Source of the DNA: Lysinibacillus mangiferihumi
GTDB lineage: Bacteria; Bacillota; Bacilli; Bacillales_A; Planococcaceae
Length of the DNA: 64,000 nt
Assembly: GCF_003049665.1 (NCBI RefSeq)
Contig: NZ_PYWM01000006.1
Coordinates: 1-64,000, forward strand
Direction of reading: 5' to 3'
The position numbers and the translations under genes were made by a program. Each line of letters begins with the position of its first letter. Positions within the stretch are counted from its first letter, which is position 1. The notes under the pieces are model-generated. The model saw only the letters and a list, made by a program, of their open reading frames with translations. It was not told where the DNA came from and did no database searches. Shown one piece after another: positions 56,848-64,000 of the stretch.

Positions 56848-57375
56848 GTGAGCTATCGCGTGCTGAAATTACTTAATATTTTAATTTTCCTAGGAATTAT
56901 AGTGTGTTTTTTAAACATCGTAAGTTTAACAGTATTTTATTTTACAGATTTATCTGAATATGGATTGAATTTAAAAATTAAAATTGGTGCAATTGAAGTA
57001 TTTGGAAATGAATTAGATTTTACGTTTGATATATTAGTGATGGTAATCATTAATAGCTTATTAGTACTATGTTTATTATTTTTTGCTTTAACAATAATAA
57101 AGAATTTAATAAAAAAACAAATATTTATTGAGAAAAATTACAAAATAATTAGAAATACATCTTATATACTTGCAATAATGTCTATTTTTAGTAATATACC
57201 TCAAAACTTAGTAATAAATGAGATTCTCGAGAAACAAAAAGTATTATCAGAAAATATTGATAGTAGTCTTTCGATAAATTATGGATTTTTAATTGCAGCA
57301 GTCACTCTATTTGTATTTAGTTTTATCTTTAAAGAAGGAATAAGGATAGCAGAAGAAAATAAATTTACTGTATAG
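56848..57375 (+). CDS. DUF2975 membrane protein
   Basis: The 175-residue protein has four membrane segments (about 9-30, 65-90, 105-122, 142-165) and the DUF2975 (YoaS-like) plan. It is followed 14 bases later by a small XRE regulator, the standard pairing for this family, as in B. subtilis yoaS-yozG. The GTG start follows AAGGGAGTGG. Base composition is very AT-rich. Function unknown; often close to transport or stress genes. Confidence 0.85.
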   Translation: MSYRVLKLLNILIFLGIIVCFLNIVSLTVFYFTDLSEYGLNLKIKIGAIEVFGNELDFTFDILVMVIINSLLVLCLLFFALTIIKNLIKKQIFIEKNYKIIRNTSYILAIMSIFSNIPQNLVINEILEKQKVLSENIDSSLSINYGFLIAAVTLFVFSFIFKEGIRIAEENKFTV

Positions 57376-57389
57376 GGTAGTGACAGCTT

Positions 57390-57608
57390 ATGATACGAAT
57401 TAATCTTGACGTCGAAATGGCAAAAAAGAAAATATTATTAGGACAATTAGCAAAAGAAATTGATATAACAAATAGTAATCTTTCAATTTTAAAAACAGGT
57501 AAAGCAAAAGCTATTCGGTTTGCAACTTTGGATGCAATTTGTAAAGCGTTAAATTGTCAACCTGGCGACATCTTAGAATATATAGAAGATGAAAGTCAAA
57601 ATAATTAA
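57390..57608 (+). CDS. XRE/Cro-type helix-turn-helix regulator (YozG-like)
   Basis: A 72-residue protein that is almost only one helix-turn-helix: LLGQLAKEIDITNSNLSILKTGKAKAIRFATLDAICKALNCQPGDILEY. This size and the GDILEY end are typical of YozG-type regulators paired with DUF2975. It is presumably the autoregulator of the pair and may bind the inverted repeat upstream. Confidence 0.92.
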   Translation: MIRINLDVEMAKKKILLGQLAKEIDITNSNLSILKTGKAKAIRFATLDAICKALNCQPGDILEYIEDESQNN

Positions 57609-57725
57609 AGGAGGGCGCCAAGAGACACGGGAGGTATGTCATCATAAGCATCGTAAAGATCTAATAGTGCATCACATAGTGGAATTTAAAAGTTAATTTT
57701 TCCCACTTTAAAGATGGATTAAACC

Positions 57726-57739
57726 GTTGATATATCAAC
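57726..57739. promoter_or_regulatory. 14-bp palindrome before the BcrA-type ABC operon
   Basis: GTTGATATATCAAC is a perfect palindrome 24 bases upstream of the ATPase GTG start. It overlaps the expected promoter-to-RBS region and could be an operator. The 154-base gap shows no full gene. Confidence 0.45.
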
Positions 57740-57762
57740 ATTTATAGAGGGAGAGTGTTATT

Positions 57763-58692
57763 GTGGAAGCGATTATTACATTATCGAATGTATCTAAATC
57801 ATTTCAATTACAACAAGTAGTGAAAAACTTATCACTAACTATACCAAAAGGTTCTCTATATGGATTTTTAGGACCAAACGGTGCTGGAAAAACAACAACT
57901 ATGAGAATTTTAGTAGGATTAATAGAAGCAGATGAAGGTGAAATATTATTTAAAGGAAAGAACATTAAAAAGTGGAGAAAATCCCTATTTAACCATGTTG
58001 GTTGTTTCATTGATTCGCCTAGTTATTACCCTAATTTAACTGCTTATGAAAACCTAGCTTATATTCAAAAAATAACCGATAAACCGTTAGCTGAAGTAGA
58101 TAGAGTTTTAAATGTAACAGGCATCTATTATGCTAAGGATAAAAAAGTTAAAAACTTTTCAATGGGAATGAAGCAAAGATTAGGATTAGCGTTTGCAATG
58201 TTAAATGATCCAGATATATTGATTTTGGATGAACCTACAAATGGATTAGATCCTGAAGGCATTCACGAAATTAGAAATTTTTTAATTAATTTATGTAAAA
58301 ATGAGGGGAAGACCATTTTTGTATCTAGCCATAATTTAGCTGAAATTGAAATGATGGCAGATTATATTGCTTTAATTAATCAAGGGAAATTAATATATGA
58401 TGGTAAGTTAGAAGATGTTTTAATTTCAGAAGAATATATTGTGAAAGTTAAACAATCGGAAGAAGTGATACAAATGCTTACTAATAGTGGTTTAGATGTT
58501 ACAAGATTGAAAGATAATAAATTTTCATTTAAAGCAGATCAATATAAGATGGCCGTTATAAATAAAAAGATGGCAGAAAAAAATATAGATGTATATGAAT
58601 TAACACCTAGAAAAAGAACATTAGAAGAAATATTTTTAAATTTGACTAAGACAGATAATCCTCTTAAGAAAGAAGTGGGATTGTATGAGTAG
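57763..58692 (+). CDS. ABC transporter ATP-binding protein, BcrA type
   Basis: The 309-residue ATPase has Walker A GPNGAGKTTT, signature FSMGMKQRLGLAFAM, Walker B ILILDEPTNGLDPEG and the H-loop SSHNLAE, followed by a C-terminal domain of about 90 residues. This is the bacitracin/lantibiotic export (BcrA, LanF) subfamily, which gives self-protection or peptide resistance. GTG start behind GAGGGAGAG. It overlaps the first permease gene by eight bases. Confidence 0.92.
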   Translation: MEAIITLSNVSKSFQLQQVVKNLSLTIPKGSLYGFLGPNGAGKTTTMRILVGLIEADEGEILFKGKNIKKWRKSLFNHVGCFIDSPSYYPNLTAYENLAYIQKITDKPLAEVDRVLNVTGIYYAKDKKVKNFSMGMKQRLGLAFAMLNDPDILILDEPTNGLDPEGIHEIRNFLINLCKNEGKTIFVSSHNLAEIEMMADYIALINQGKLIYDGKLEDVLISEEYIVKVKQSEEVIQMLTNSGLDVTRLKDNKFSFKADQYKMAVINKKMAEKNIDVYELTPRKRTLEEIFLNLTKTDNPLKKEVGLYE

Positions 58693-59416
58693 TTTTATAA
58701 ATATTGGTAAGGTTGAATTTCAAAAAATAGGTTCATTTAAACTCATATTACTAATAATTATATCTGCATTAATCACATTTGGATTAAGTTTATCCTTTAT
58801 CTTATATAAAAAAGAGTATTTGTTAAGTGAAGGACTAATGGAGATTCAATCCATTATTTCTATATCAGCTTATTTTGCAACTTTTACATTAGCAATTTTT
58901 TCAGCAATAAATTGGTATTATTTAATATCTTTTGAAAATAAAAATGGAACATGGTCTATTTTATTAACGAAACCTATTTCTAAATTTAAATTATTAATGA
59001 CTAAACATACTTTGCATTTAGTAATGTATATAGCGTTTAATATTTTATATACCACGGCATCTTTTATCCTATTGATAATAATGAATATTGAATTTAATAT
59101 TAGTGAATTTTTGAAACTCCAATTTATCTTTTTTTTAGTTGCCATCACTATTCCTTATAGTCAATTACTATTTCATTTAATGGTTAAAAACGGTTTGTTG
59201 GCTTTTTCTTTAACAATTATTATTTTATTCTTTTTTTTAATCAAGGATATTATACCTGATATTTTTGCAATGTTCATTCCTTTATTAAACGTCGATAATG
59301 TGTGGATAGACATAAAAAATACTAGAATTATCACTCTTTATTGTATTGAATCTATTTTATATGGAGTAATTATTTTCTTAATCTCTATAAAAAATAATTA
59401 CTATACTTATGAATGA
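58685..59416 (+). CDS. ABC-2 type permease (first)
   Basis: The 243-residue protein has six membrane segments, with the ABC-2 pattern of a re-entrant start (VEFQKIGSFKLILLIIISALITFG) and ENKNGTWSILLTKPISKFKLLMTK, the coupling region. It is the LanE/BcrB-like partner of the ATPase. Very AT-rich. Eighteen bases separate it from the second permease gene. Confidence 0.85.
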   Translation: MSSFINIGKVEFQKIGSFKLILLIIISALITFGLSLSFILYKKEYLLSEGLMEIQSIISISAYFATFTLAIFSAINWYYLISFENKNGTWSILLTKPISKFKLLMTKHTLHLVMYIAFNILYTTASFILLIIMNIEFNISEFLKLQFIFFLVAITIPYSQLLFHLMVKNGLLAFSLTIIILFFFLIKDIIPDIFAMFIPLLNVDNVWIDIKNTRIITLYCIESILYGVIIFLISIKNNYYTYE

Positions 59417-59434
59417 GTACGAGGGGGGAGAGAG

Positions 59435-60130
59435 ATGAGTTTTATTGAGGAATTTAAAAAGATAAAAGGATCAGGGGCTTATATATTGCTAGCTGTATTA
59501 CTATTGCTGCCTATATGTATACAAGGAGTTTTAGGTTTAGGTCCAATAGTTACGGATTATAAATATTATGTTACTACATTTGGATTGTTTTGTAGATTAT
59601 TTTTGAGTGTAGCTATCGGTTTACTTATTTCATTATCATTTTATAATGAATACAGACGTAAAGGATATCTAAACGTTATTTTAAATGGTCATTCATTTGC
59701 CAATCTTATAATTAATAAAATGTTATTTTTTTATACCTTTATACTAGTATATTTGCTTACAGCACTTTTTATTAGCCTAGGTTTTCAATTATTCGATGGT
59801 TCTAATATAGGCCTGTATTATAAAGAGTTATTAATTAGTTTTTCCTTTCTATTTATAACAAGTATATTACTAATAAATATACATATGTTCTTATGTATGT
59901 TTTTTAATCAACATACTATGATTTCTTTAATTATCTCCGTATTATGCTCTTTTTTAAACGTTTTTATTGTTCCTACTCAACTATGGATCATGTTCCCATG
60001 GTCATATCCAACTAGAATTTTATACTTTGCATCATTAAATACATTAGATTTTGTTACAATTCTATTAATTACAATATGTTCATTTGCGTTAATTCTTTAT
60101 TATAATTCCATAAATGTGAGGAGTACTTAA
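59435..60130 (+). CDS. ABC-2 type permease (second)
   Basis: The 231-residue protein also has six membrane segments and begins MSFIEEFKKIKGSGAYILLAVLLLLP, with YNEYRRKGYLNVILNGHSF as the coupling region. With the ATPase and first permease it completes a LanFEG-like set. The GAGGGGGGAGAG site is strong. It converges on the alkyltransferase-like gene, with 7 bases between the stops. No lantibiotic synthesis gene is in the window. Confidence 0.85.
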   Translation: MSFIEEFKKIKGSGAYILLAVLLLLPICIQGVLGLGPIVTDYKYYVTTFGLFCRLFLSVAIGLLISLSFYNEYRRKGYLNVILNGHSFANLIINKMLFFYTFILVYLLTALFISLGFQLFDGSNIGLYYKELLISFSFLFITSILLINIHMFLCMFFNQHTMISLIISVLCSFLNVFIVPTQLWIMFPWSYPTRILYFASLNTLDFVTILLITICSFALILYYNSINVRST

Positions 60131-60137
60131 GAATGTT

Positions 60138-60455
60138 TTAAAAATCAAAATCCATAGGACCGATTTTATATTGATAGTGCTCTATGTTGAGCGTTAGGGA
60201 GTCCGAGATAATAATCCCTTCGCTTTCTAGTAACGCCTTTTGATGGGCTGCATTTTTAAAGGTAATTTCCCCTTTGATGTTTACAATACGATGCCAAGGA
60301 AGATTATATTTTTCACTCATTGTATGTAATATTCTTACCACCTGTCTGGCTCCTCTAGGACTGCCCGCACATGCTGCAACTTGGCTATAAGTCATAACTT
60401 TACCGCTTGGTATATTTTTTAGGACAGCTATCACATTTTTAGTAAATGGTTGCAT
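60138..60455 (-). CDS. Alkyltransferase-like protein (Ogt/MGMT fold)
   Basis: The 105-residue protein is the C-terminal DNA-binding half of O6-alkylguanine-DNA alkyltransferase: IPSGKVMTYSQVAACAGSPRGARQVVRILH. The active site PCHR is replaced by PWHR, so the alkyl-accepting cysteine is a tryptophan. That is the mark of ATL proteins, which bind O6-alkylguanine without repairing it and direct nucleotide excision repair. The ATG at 60453-60455 is behind AGGGGTTG; the TTG three codons upstream lies in that site. Confidence 0.92.
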   Translation of the reverse strand: MQPFTKNVIAVLKNIPSGKVMTYSQVAACAGSPRGARQVVRILHTMSEKYNLPWHRIVNIKGEITFKNAAHQKALLESEGIIISDSLTLNIEHYQYKIGPMDFDF

Positions 60456-60499
60456 ATTATTCAACCCCTATAGTAAAAGATATTAATACTAATTATGCC

Positions 60500-60943
60500 T
60501 TAACTGCAGCTTATCCTCAATAATACCAAACGTAAGGCATTACAGTTAACAAAAAAAGTGTTAAATTGACGCAGCCAATCTAACACTTCCATTTTTTCAT
60601 ATAAATCAAAGGACTCAAAAAACTTTGCTAAACTTAGCTGTGGGTCCTTTGTGCCGCTTATATAATAATCTAAAATTTGCTCGATTTTTTCAAAAGCCGG
60701 AATCGTCTGCTCGACAATTTGTCCTATATCTGTCGCCATTTCATTTGTAATAGAATTGGAGGCTGCGATAACTAAATACTCTTTTTTAGGGAAGTACCGA
60801 AATATTGTTGCAATCCAAACCCCAGCGGCATCTGCCACGTCTTGCATCTGTATGTTTTGAACGCCTTGTTCTAAAAATAAATCCTTGGCAATTTGGATAA
60901 TATTTTGGCGACGTTGTAGTTTTTGTTGTTCTCGTTTACTCAT
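60500..60943 (-). CDS. TetR family regulator, probably C-terminally truncated
   Basis: The N-terminal helix-turn-helix is clear: RRQNIIQIAKDLFLEQGVQNIQMQDVADAAGVWIATIFRYFPKKEYLV. Only 147 residues are present where TetR proteins have about 190, and the end NCNALRLVLLRISCS does not look natural, so a frameshift or deletion has probably cut the ligand domain. The ATG at 60941-60943 follows GGAGTGACG. A remnant of an MFS pump lies next to it in the opposite direction; pump and regulator may have been a pair. Confidence 0.75.
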   Translation of the reverse strand: MSKREQQKLQRRQNIIQIAKDLFLEQGVQNIQMQDVADAAGVWIATIFRYFPKKEYLVIAASNSITNEMATDIGQIVEQTIPAFEKIEQILDYYISGTKDPQLSLAKFFESFDLYEKMEVLDWLRQFNTFFVNCNALRLVLLRISCS

Positions 60944-60969
60944 TTTCGTCACTCCAACTATTCTTCTTA

Positions 60970-61109
60970 CATTAATTGTAGCATGTTTACTTGCTATCAC
61001 TTATGTTCGCATTGCAGCTAATTCTACTTATTTCTTTATGTTTGTAATAGCGCTCATAGCATTTATTGTAGTGTGGTTTGTACCCAAAAATAAAAAAGTA
61101 AGTAATTAA
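60970..61109 (+). pseudogene. MFS transporter, C-terminal remnant
   Basis: The plus frame ends with STYFFMFVIALIAFIVVWFVPKNKKVSN, the last membrane helix and basic tail of a drug MFS (DHA1/DHA2) pump. The other eleven or more helices are missing; the frame runs back into the TetR 5' region, where it has no start. A terminator follows. The pump was probably removed by deletion. Confidence 0.6.
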
Positions 61110-61129
61110 TGCATGAGTTGCCAAAATAG

Positions 61130-61166
61130 AAAGTACCGTTCTAAATTTTTAGAGAGGTGCTTTTTT
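61130..61166 (+). terminator. terminator after the MFS remnant
   Basis: AAAGtACC (61130-61137) with an inner TCTAA/TTAGA and GGTgCTTT (61156-61164) is followed by TTTTTTC. A second, overlapping inverted repeat (CTCTAAG/CTTAGA, 61182-61200) follows. Between 61167 and 61388 there is no gene. Confidence 0.7.
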
Positions 61167-61388
61167 CTAAATAAAAAACACCTCTAAGTGGCATCTTAGA
61201 AGTGTTTGGGATATCAATTTATAATAATAGAAAAAATGCTCAATCCATTGATAAAAATGTGAGCATGTGTTAGATTTATATAGATAGGCACTTTCTTATT
61301 TAAAAGTGTATAATATCTCTATTTTAATTATAGAGCATTGTTTTTCATAAGTCAACCCATATACTTTAATTTTTAAGGAGTGAATGCG

Positions 61389-63713
61389 ATGAAGTCGGAG
61401 TTTCAGCAAGAGCAACAACGTTTGGACATTGTTATGGAGACTATTTCAGAGCAACTGAGTAAGTTGGAGAAAGAAACTTTACAGCGTAAGAATGAAGTAG
61501 TAAATATTCGCAAACATTTTTGGGACGAAATTAAGGTCAATATGGATACCTTTGATGATTACCTTGAGACGATTATCGGATTAAGACAAGAAACGCAAGC
61601 ACTGTCTGTCAGTCAAAGCACACACAAACATGCTTCTAAAAGATTGTCTACACTGCGTCGGATGCAGAAAGTGCCTTACTTCGGTCGAATTGATTTTTTA
61701 GAAGAAGGTATGTCGGTGAAAGAACAAGTCTATATTGGTATTTCATCGCTTATGGATAAAAGCGGGGAGGATTTCCTTATTTACGATTGGAGATCACCTA
61801 TTTCGAGTGTTTACTATGATTACATGCCAGGCCCTGCCCAGTACACGACACCGGAAGGCATTATTTACGGAGAATTAGAGAAAAAGTGGCAATACCTAAT
61901 TCGTGAAGGGGTACTTCAATCCATGTTTGATACAAGTTTGACAATTGGGGATGAAATTTTACAGCAAGTGCTAGGGCAAGGTACAAACAAGCATATGCAA
62001 AGTATAGTAGCAACGATTCAACAGGAGCAAAACCGAATTATCCGCCATGATCAAGGCAGGTTGCTTATTGTACATGGAGCAGCTGGCAGTGGGAAAACTT
62101 CAGCAGCTTTACAACGCATTGCTTATTTGCTTTATAAATACCGCGACAGACTGAATGCCGATCAAATTATATTATTTTCACCTAATGCTATGTTTAACAG
62201 CTATGTCTCGAATGTATTGCCTGAACTAGGCGAAGAAAATATGCAGCAAGTAACGTTTCAGGAGTACTTACATCACCGACTAAGTAAAGAGTTCGAAGTT
62301 GAAAATCCGTATGAACAATTGGAATATGTCTTAACTGAAGCCCATACGCCTGCTCATAGTATAAGAGTAGCGAACATCCGCTTCAAAGCATCTACGCGCT
62401 TTTTTGAAGTTATTAAAGCATACAGAAAGTCGCTGGAGTTTAACGGTATGATATTCAAAGACATTCACTTCAGAGGACAACCGATACTTACCGCACAACA
62501 AATTGGTGAACAATTTTATCGTAACGACACGTCACTTAATTTCCATAATCGACTGGAAAAATTAACAGAATGGATTTTAAAGAAAGTGAAAGAAACCGAA
62601 AAAGTTGAATGGAAAAAGGAGTGGGTGCAAGAAGAAATTGAATTGCTTAGTAATGAAGAATACCATAAGGCACGCGTTTATTTAGCTAAAAAGCAAGGCT
62701 TTGCCAGAGAGACGATAGCCGATTATGAGATGGAGCCTCATAAACTTGCGCGATTGATTGTATCTAAGAAGCTGAAGACATTGCGGAAACGAATTCGTGC
62801 GTTACAATTTATCGACATTAAGGAAATCTACAAGCAGTTGTTTATTGAACCTGAGCAAATAACACAGTGGGTAGATGGTGAAACACCAGTAGAGTGGGAG
62901 GCTATTTGCCAAGCAACGCGAGAGATGTTAGATGAAGATAAATTATATTACGAAGATGCTACTCCTTTTTTATTGATGAAAGAATTAATTCAAGGTTTTC
63001 AAACGAATAGCGCAATCAAGCATATTCTTGTGGATGAGGCGCAGGACTATTCGCCATTTCAATTCGAGTTTTTAAAACGCTTATTTCCTTTTGCGAGGAT
63101 GACGGTGCTAGGTGATTTTAATCAGGCTATCTTTGCACATGCTAGCGAAATAATTGATTTTAATATGCTGAGTAGCCTATATGGACCTGATGAAACAGAA
63201 GTTATTACGATGACGCGTAGTTATCGCTCGACAAAACCGATTATCGAGTTTACACGTAAACTAGTGCCGAATGGCGAACACATTATGCCGTTTGAACGAG
63301 ATGGCGCATTACCTGTGCTAACACAATTATCGGATCGTGCAGCTTTACATCTTGCTATTACAACGAAAGTCGAAGCTTTGCGACAAGACGGCTATAACAG
63401 TATTGCCATTATCTGCAAAACTGCTGAGGAAAGCAAACATGCATTTGAAGCTTTGTCCAATATTGAGGATGTGAAGCTTATAAAATATGGCTCACCGGAG
63501 TACGAACAAGGTGTCGTCATTATTCCATCTTATTTATCCAAAGGAATTGAATTTGAAGCGGTTATCATTTACGATGCATCTGAGCACATATATGGTGATG
63601 ACAGTTTACGTAGAGTTTTCTACACTGCCTGCACGAGAGCTATGCATTATTTGCAACTATATAGCGTAGGGGAACCGAGCCCACTTTTACGCAATGCTAT
63701 ACAGGAAAATTGA
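61389..63713 (+). CDS. helD: HelD-like RNA polymerase recycling ATPase
   Basis: HelD (YvgS) is a UvrD/Rep-like motor that inserts arms into RNA polymerase and releases it from DNA. The 774-residue length equals that of B. subtilis HelD. The N-terminal coiled-coil arm (about 1-60, rich in Q, E, K), Walker A VHGAAGSGKTS, motif II ILVDEAQDYSPFQ, motif III LGDFNQAIFAH, motif IV RSYRSTKPI and motif V SKGIEFEAVIIYD are all visible. The ATG at 61389 follows AAGGAGTG by 6 bases. It may also give rifamycin tolerance in relatives. Confidence 0.95.
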   Translation: MKSEFQQEQQRLDIVMETISEQLSKLEKETLQRKNEVVNIRKHFWDEIKVNMDTFDDYLETIIGLRQETQALSVSQSTHKHASKRLSTLRRMQKVPYFGRIDFLEEGMSVKEQVYIGISSLMDKSGEDFLIYDWRSPISSVYYDYMPGPAQYTTPEGIIYGELEKKWQYLIREGVLQSMFDTSLTIGDEILQQVLGQGTNKHMQSIVATIQQEQNRIIRHDQGRLLIVHGAAGSGKTSAALQRIAYLLYKYRDRLNADQIILFSPNAMFNSYVSNVLPELGEENMQQVTFQEYLHHRLSKEFEVENPYEQLEYVLTEAHTPAHSIRVANIRFKASTRFFEVIKAYRKSLEFNGMIFKDIHFRGQPILTAQQIGEQFYRNDTSLNFHNRLEKLTEWILKKVKETEKVEWKKEWVQEEIELLSNEEYHKARVYLAKKQGFARETIADYEMEPHKLARLIVSKKLKTLRKRIRALQFIDIKEIYKQLFIEPEQITQWVDGETPVEWEAICQATREMLDEDKLYYEDATPFLLMKELIQGFQTNSAIKHILVDEAQDYSPFQFEFLKRLFPFARMTVLGDFNQAIFAHASEIIDFNMLSSLYGPDETEVITMTRSYRSTKPIIEFTRKLVPNGEHIMPFERDGALPVLTQLSDRAALHLAITTKVEALRQDGYNSIAIICKTAEESKHAFEALSNIEDVKLIKYGSPEYEQGVVIIPSYLSKGIEFEAVIIYDASEHIYGDDSLRRVFYTACTRAMHYLQLYSVGEPSPLLRNAIQEN

Positions 63714-63728
63714 AGTGCCAGTCACTCA
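63714..63728. repeat. second copy of GTGCCAGTCACTCAA
   Basis: Directly at the helD stop is the same 15-base sequence as at 48685-48699, followed by related AACAATTCTCAAACAATTTGGC with internal CAAACAATT repeats. Confidence 0.75.
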
Positions 63729-63769
63729 AACAATTCTCAAACAATTTGGCTTCCTAGGACGCACATGAT

Positions 63770-63802
63770 GTAAGCCGCAACAAATTGTAAGTTGCGGCTT
63801 AC
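63770..63802. terminator. 12-bp perfect hairpin after helD
   Basis: GTAAGCCGCAAC (63770-63781) pairs with GTTGCGGCTTAC (63791-63802) around a 9-base loop. No T run follows, so its role is unclear; it could serve both converging genes. Confidence 0.6.
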
Positions 63803-63877
63803 GCTGTGCCTGCGGCAAGGGCATGGATTTTTACGGAATAGGGGATTTCATCATTATTCAATTTGCTGTGTAAAAGC

Positions 63878-64000
63878 TTAACACCAAACAATTATTTCAT
63901 GCGGTGTCGTTTGGGCGGGAATGCTTCTTGTCGTAGGGCCGTAGACAACAATAAGGGTGCGATTTGCAGGGCTTTTTGAAAAAGGTTGCCCATTTTTAAG
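63878..64000 (-). CDS. partial gene, C-terminal 40 residues of unknown protein
   Basis: An uninterrupted minus-strand frame enters from the right edge and encodes a segment starting LKNGQPFSKSPANRTLIVVY and ending TPHEIIVWC before TAA at 63878-63880. Composition looks like real protein. I do not recognise the family. It converges with helD. Confidence 0.5.
   Translation of the reverse strand, partial: LKNGQPFSKSPANRTLIVVYGPTTRSIPAQTTPHEIIVWC

Overview
The window is the replication-origin region of a low-GC Gram-positive bacterium, most likely a Lysinibacillus or a close relative in the Caryophanaceae/Planococcaceae. This rests on gene order, protein similarity recognised by eye, AAGGAGG-type ribosome binding sites and TTG/GTG starts. 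No database search was possible. The order (16S)-HD-GYP-gyrA-gyrB-recF-yaaA-dnaN-dnaA | oriC | rpmH-rnpA-yidC-jag-mnmE-mnmG-rsmG-noc-soj-spo0J-...-ychF-rpsF-ssb-rpsR-...-yybS-gdpP-rplI-dnaB-purA-...-walRKHIJ-htrA-rlmH is the Bacillus-type oriC neighbourhood, drawn here so that genes left of about 10.3 kb run on the minus strand and most to the right run on the plus strand. Both arms are therefore transcribed away from the origin.

Layout. 0-0.4 kb: 5' end, promoter and leader of an rRNA operon (minus). 0.4-10.3 kb: HD-GYP protein, gyrase, recF, yaaA, dnaN, dnaA. 8.8-8.9 and 10.4-10.7 kb: bipartite oriC with DnaA boxes on both sides of dnaA and an AT-rich unwinding element next to dnaN. 10.8-20.6 kb: ribosome and RNase P, membrane insertion, tRNA modification and chromosome segregation genes, with parS sites in recF and spo0J. 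20.7-27.7 kb: membrane and sporulation genes, ychF, the rpsF-ssb-rpsR operon, and two accessory genes between them. 28-31 kb: accessory ABC transporter with two FtsX-like permeases behind a possible leader peptide. 31.2-37.4 kb: yybS-gdpP-rplI-dnaB and purA. 37.4-48.4 kb: YitT protein, M23 cell-wall endopeptidase, the walRKHIJ operon, HtrA protease, a CxxH/CxxC protein and rlmH. Two further DnaA-box clusters lie before mnmE and around the CxxH/CxxC gene.

From 48.5 kb the window becomes accessory: an AAA+ ATPase paired with a membrane-anchored TPR protein, eroded genes, a MerR-controlled ABC exporter, a group of small TM2, zinc-ribbon and DUF2085 membrane proteins, an IS66 transposase remnant, a DUF2975/XRE pair followed by a BcrA-type ABC exporter, an alkyltransferase-like protein, a truncated TetR regulator next to the tail of a lost MFS pump, and a HelD-type RNA polymerase recycling ATPase. 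A partial minus-strand gene runs off the right edge.

The strongest candidates for undescribed biology are the AAA+/TPR pair, the two-permease ABC operon with its leader ORF and 20-bp palindrome, and the zinc-ribbon/TM2/DUF2085 cluster. The best supported mechanistic observations are the DnaA-box clusters outside oriC. No tRNA gene, CRISPR array, intact transposase or prophage gene was seen.
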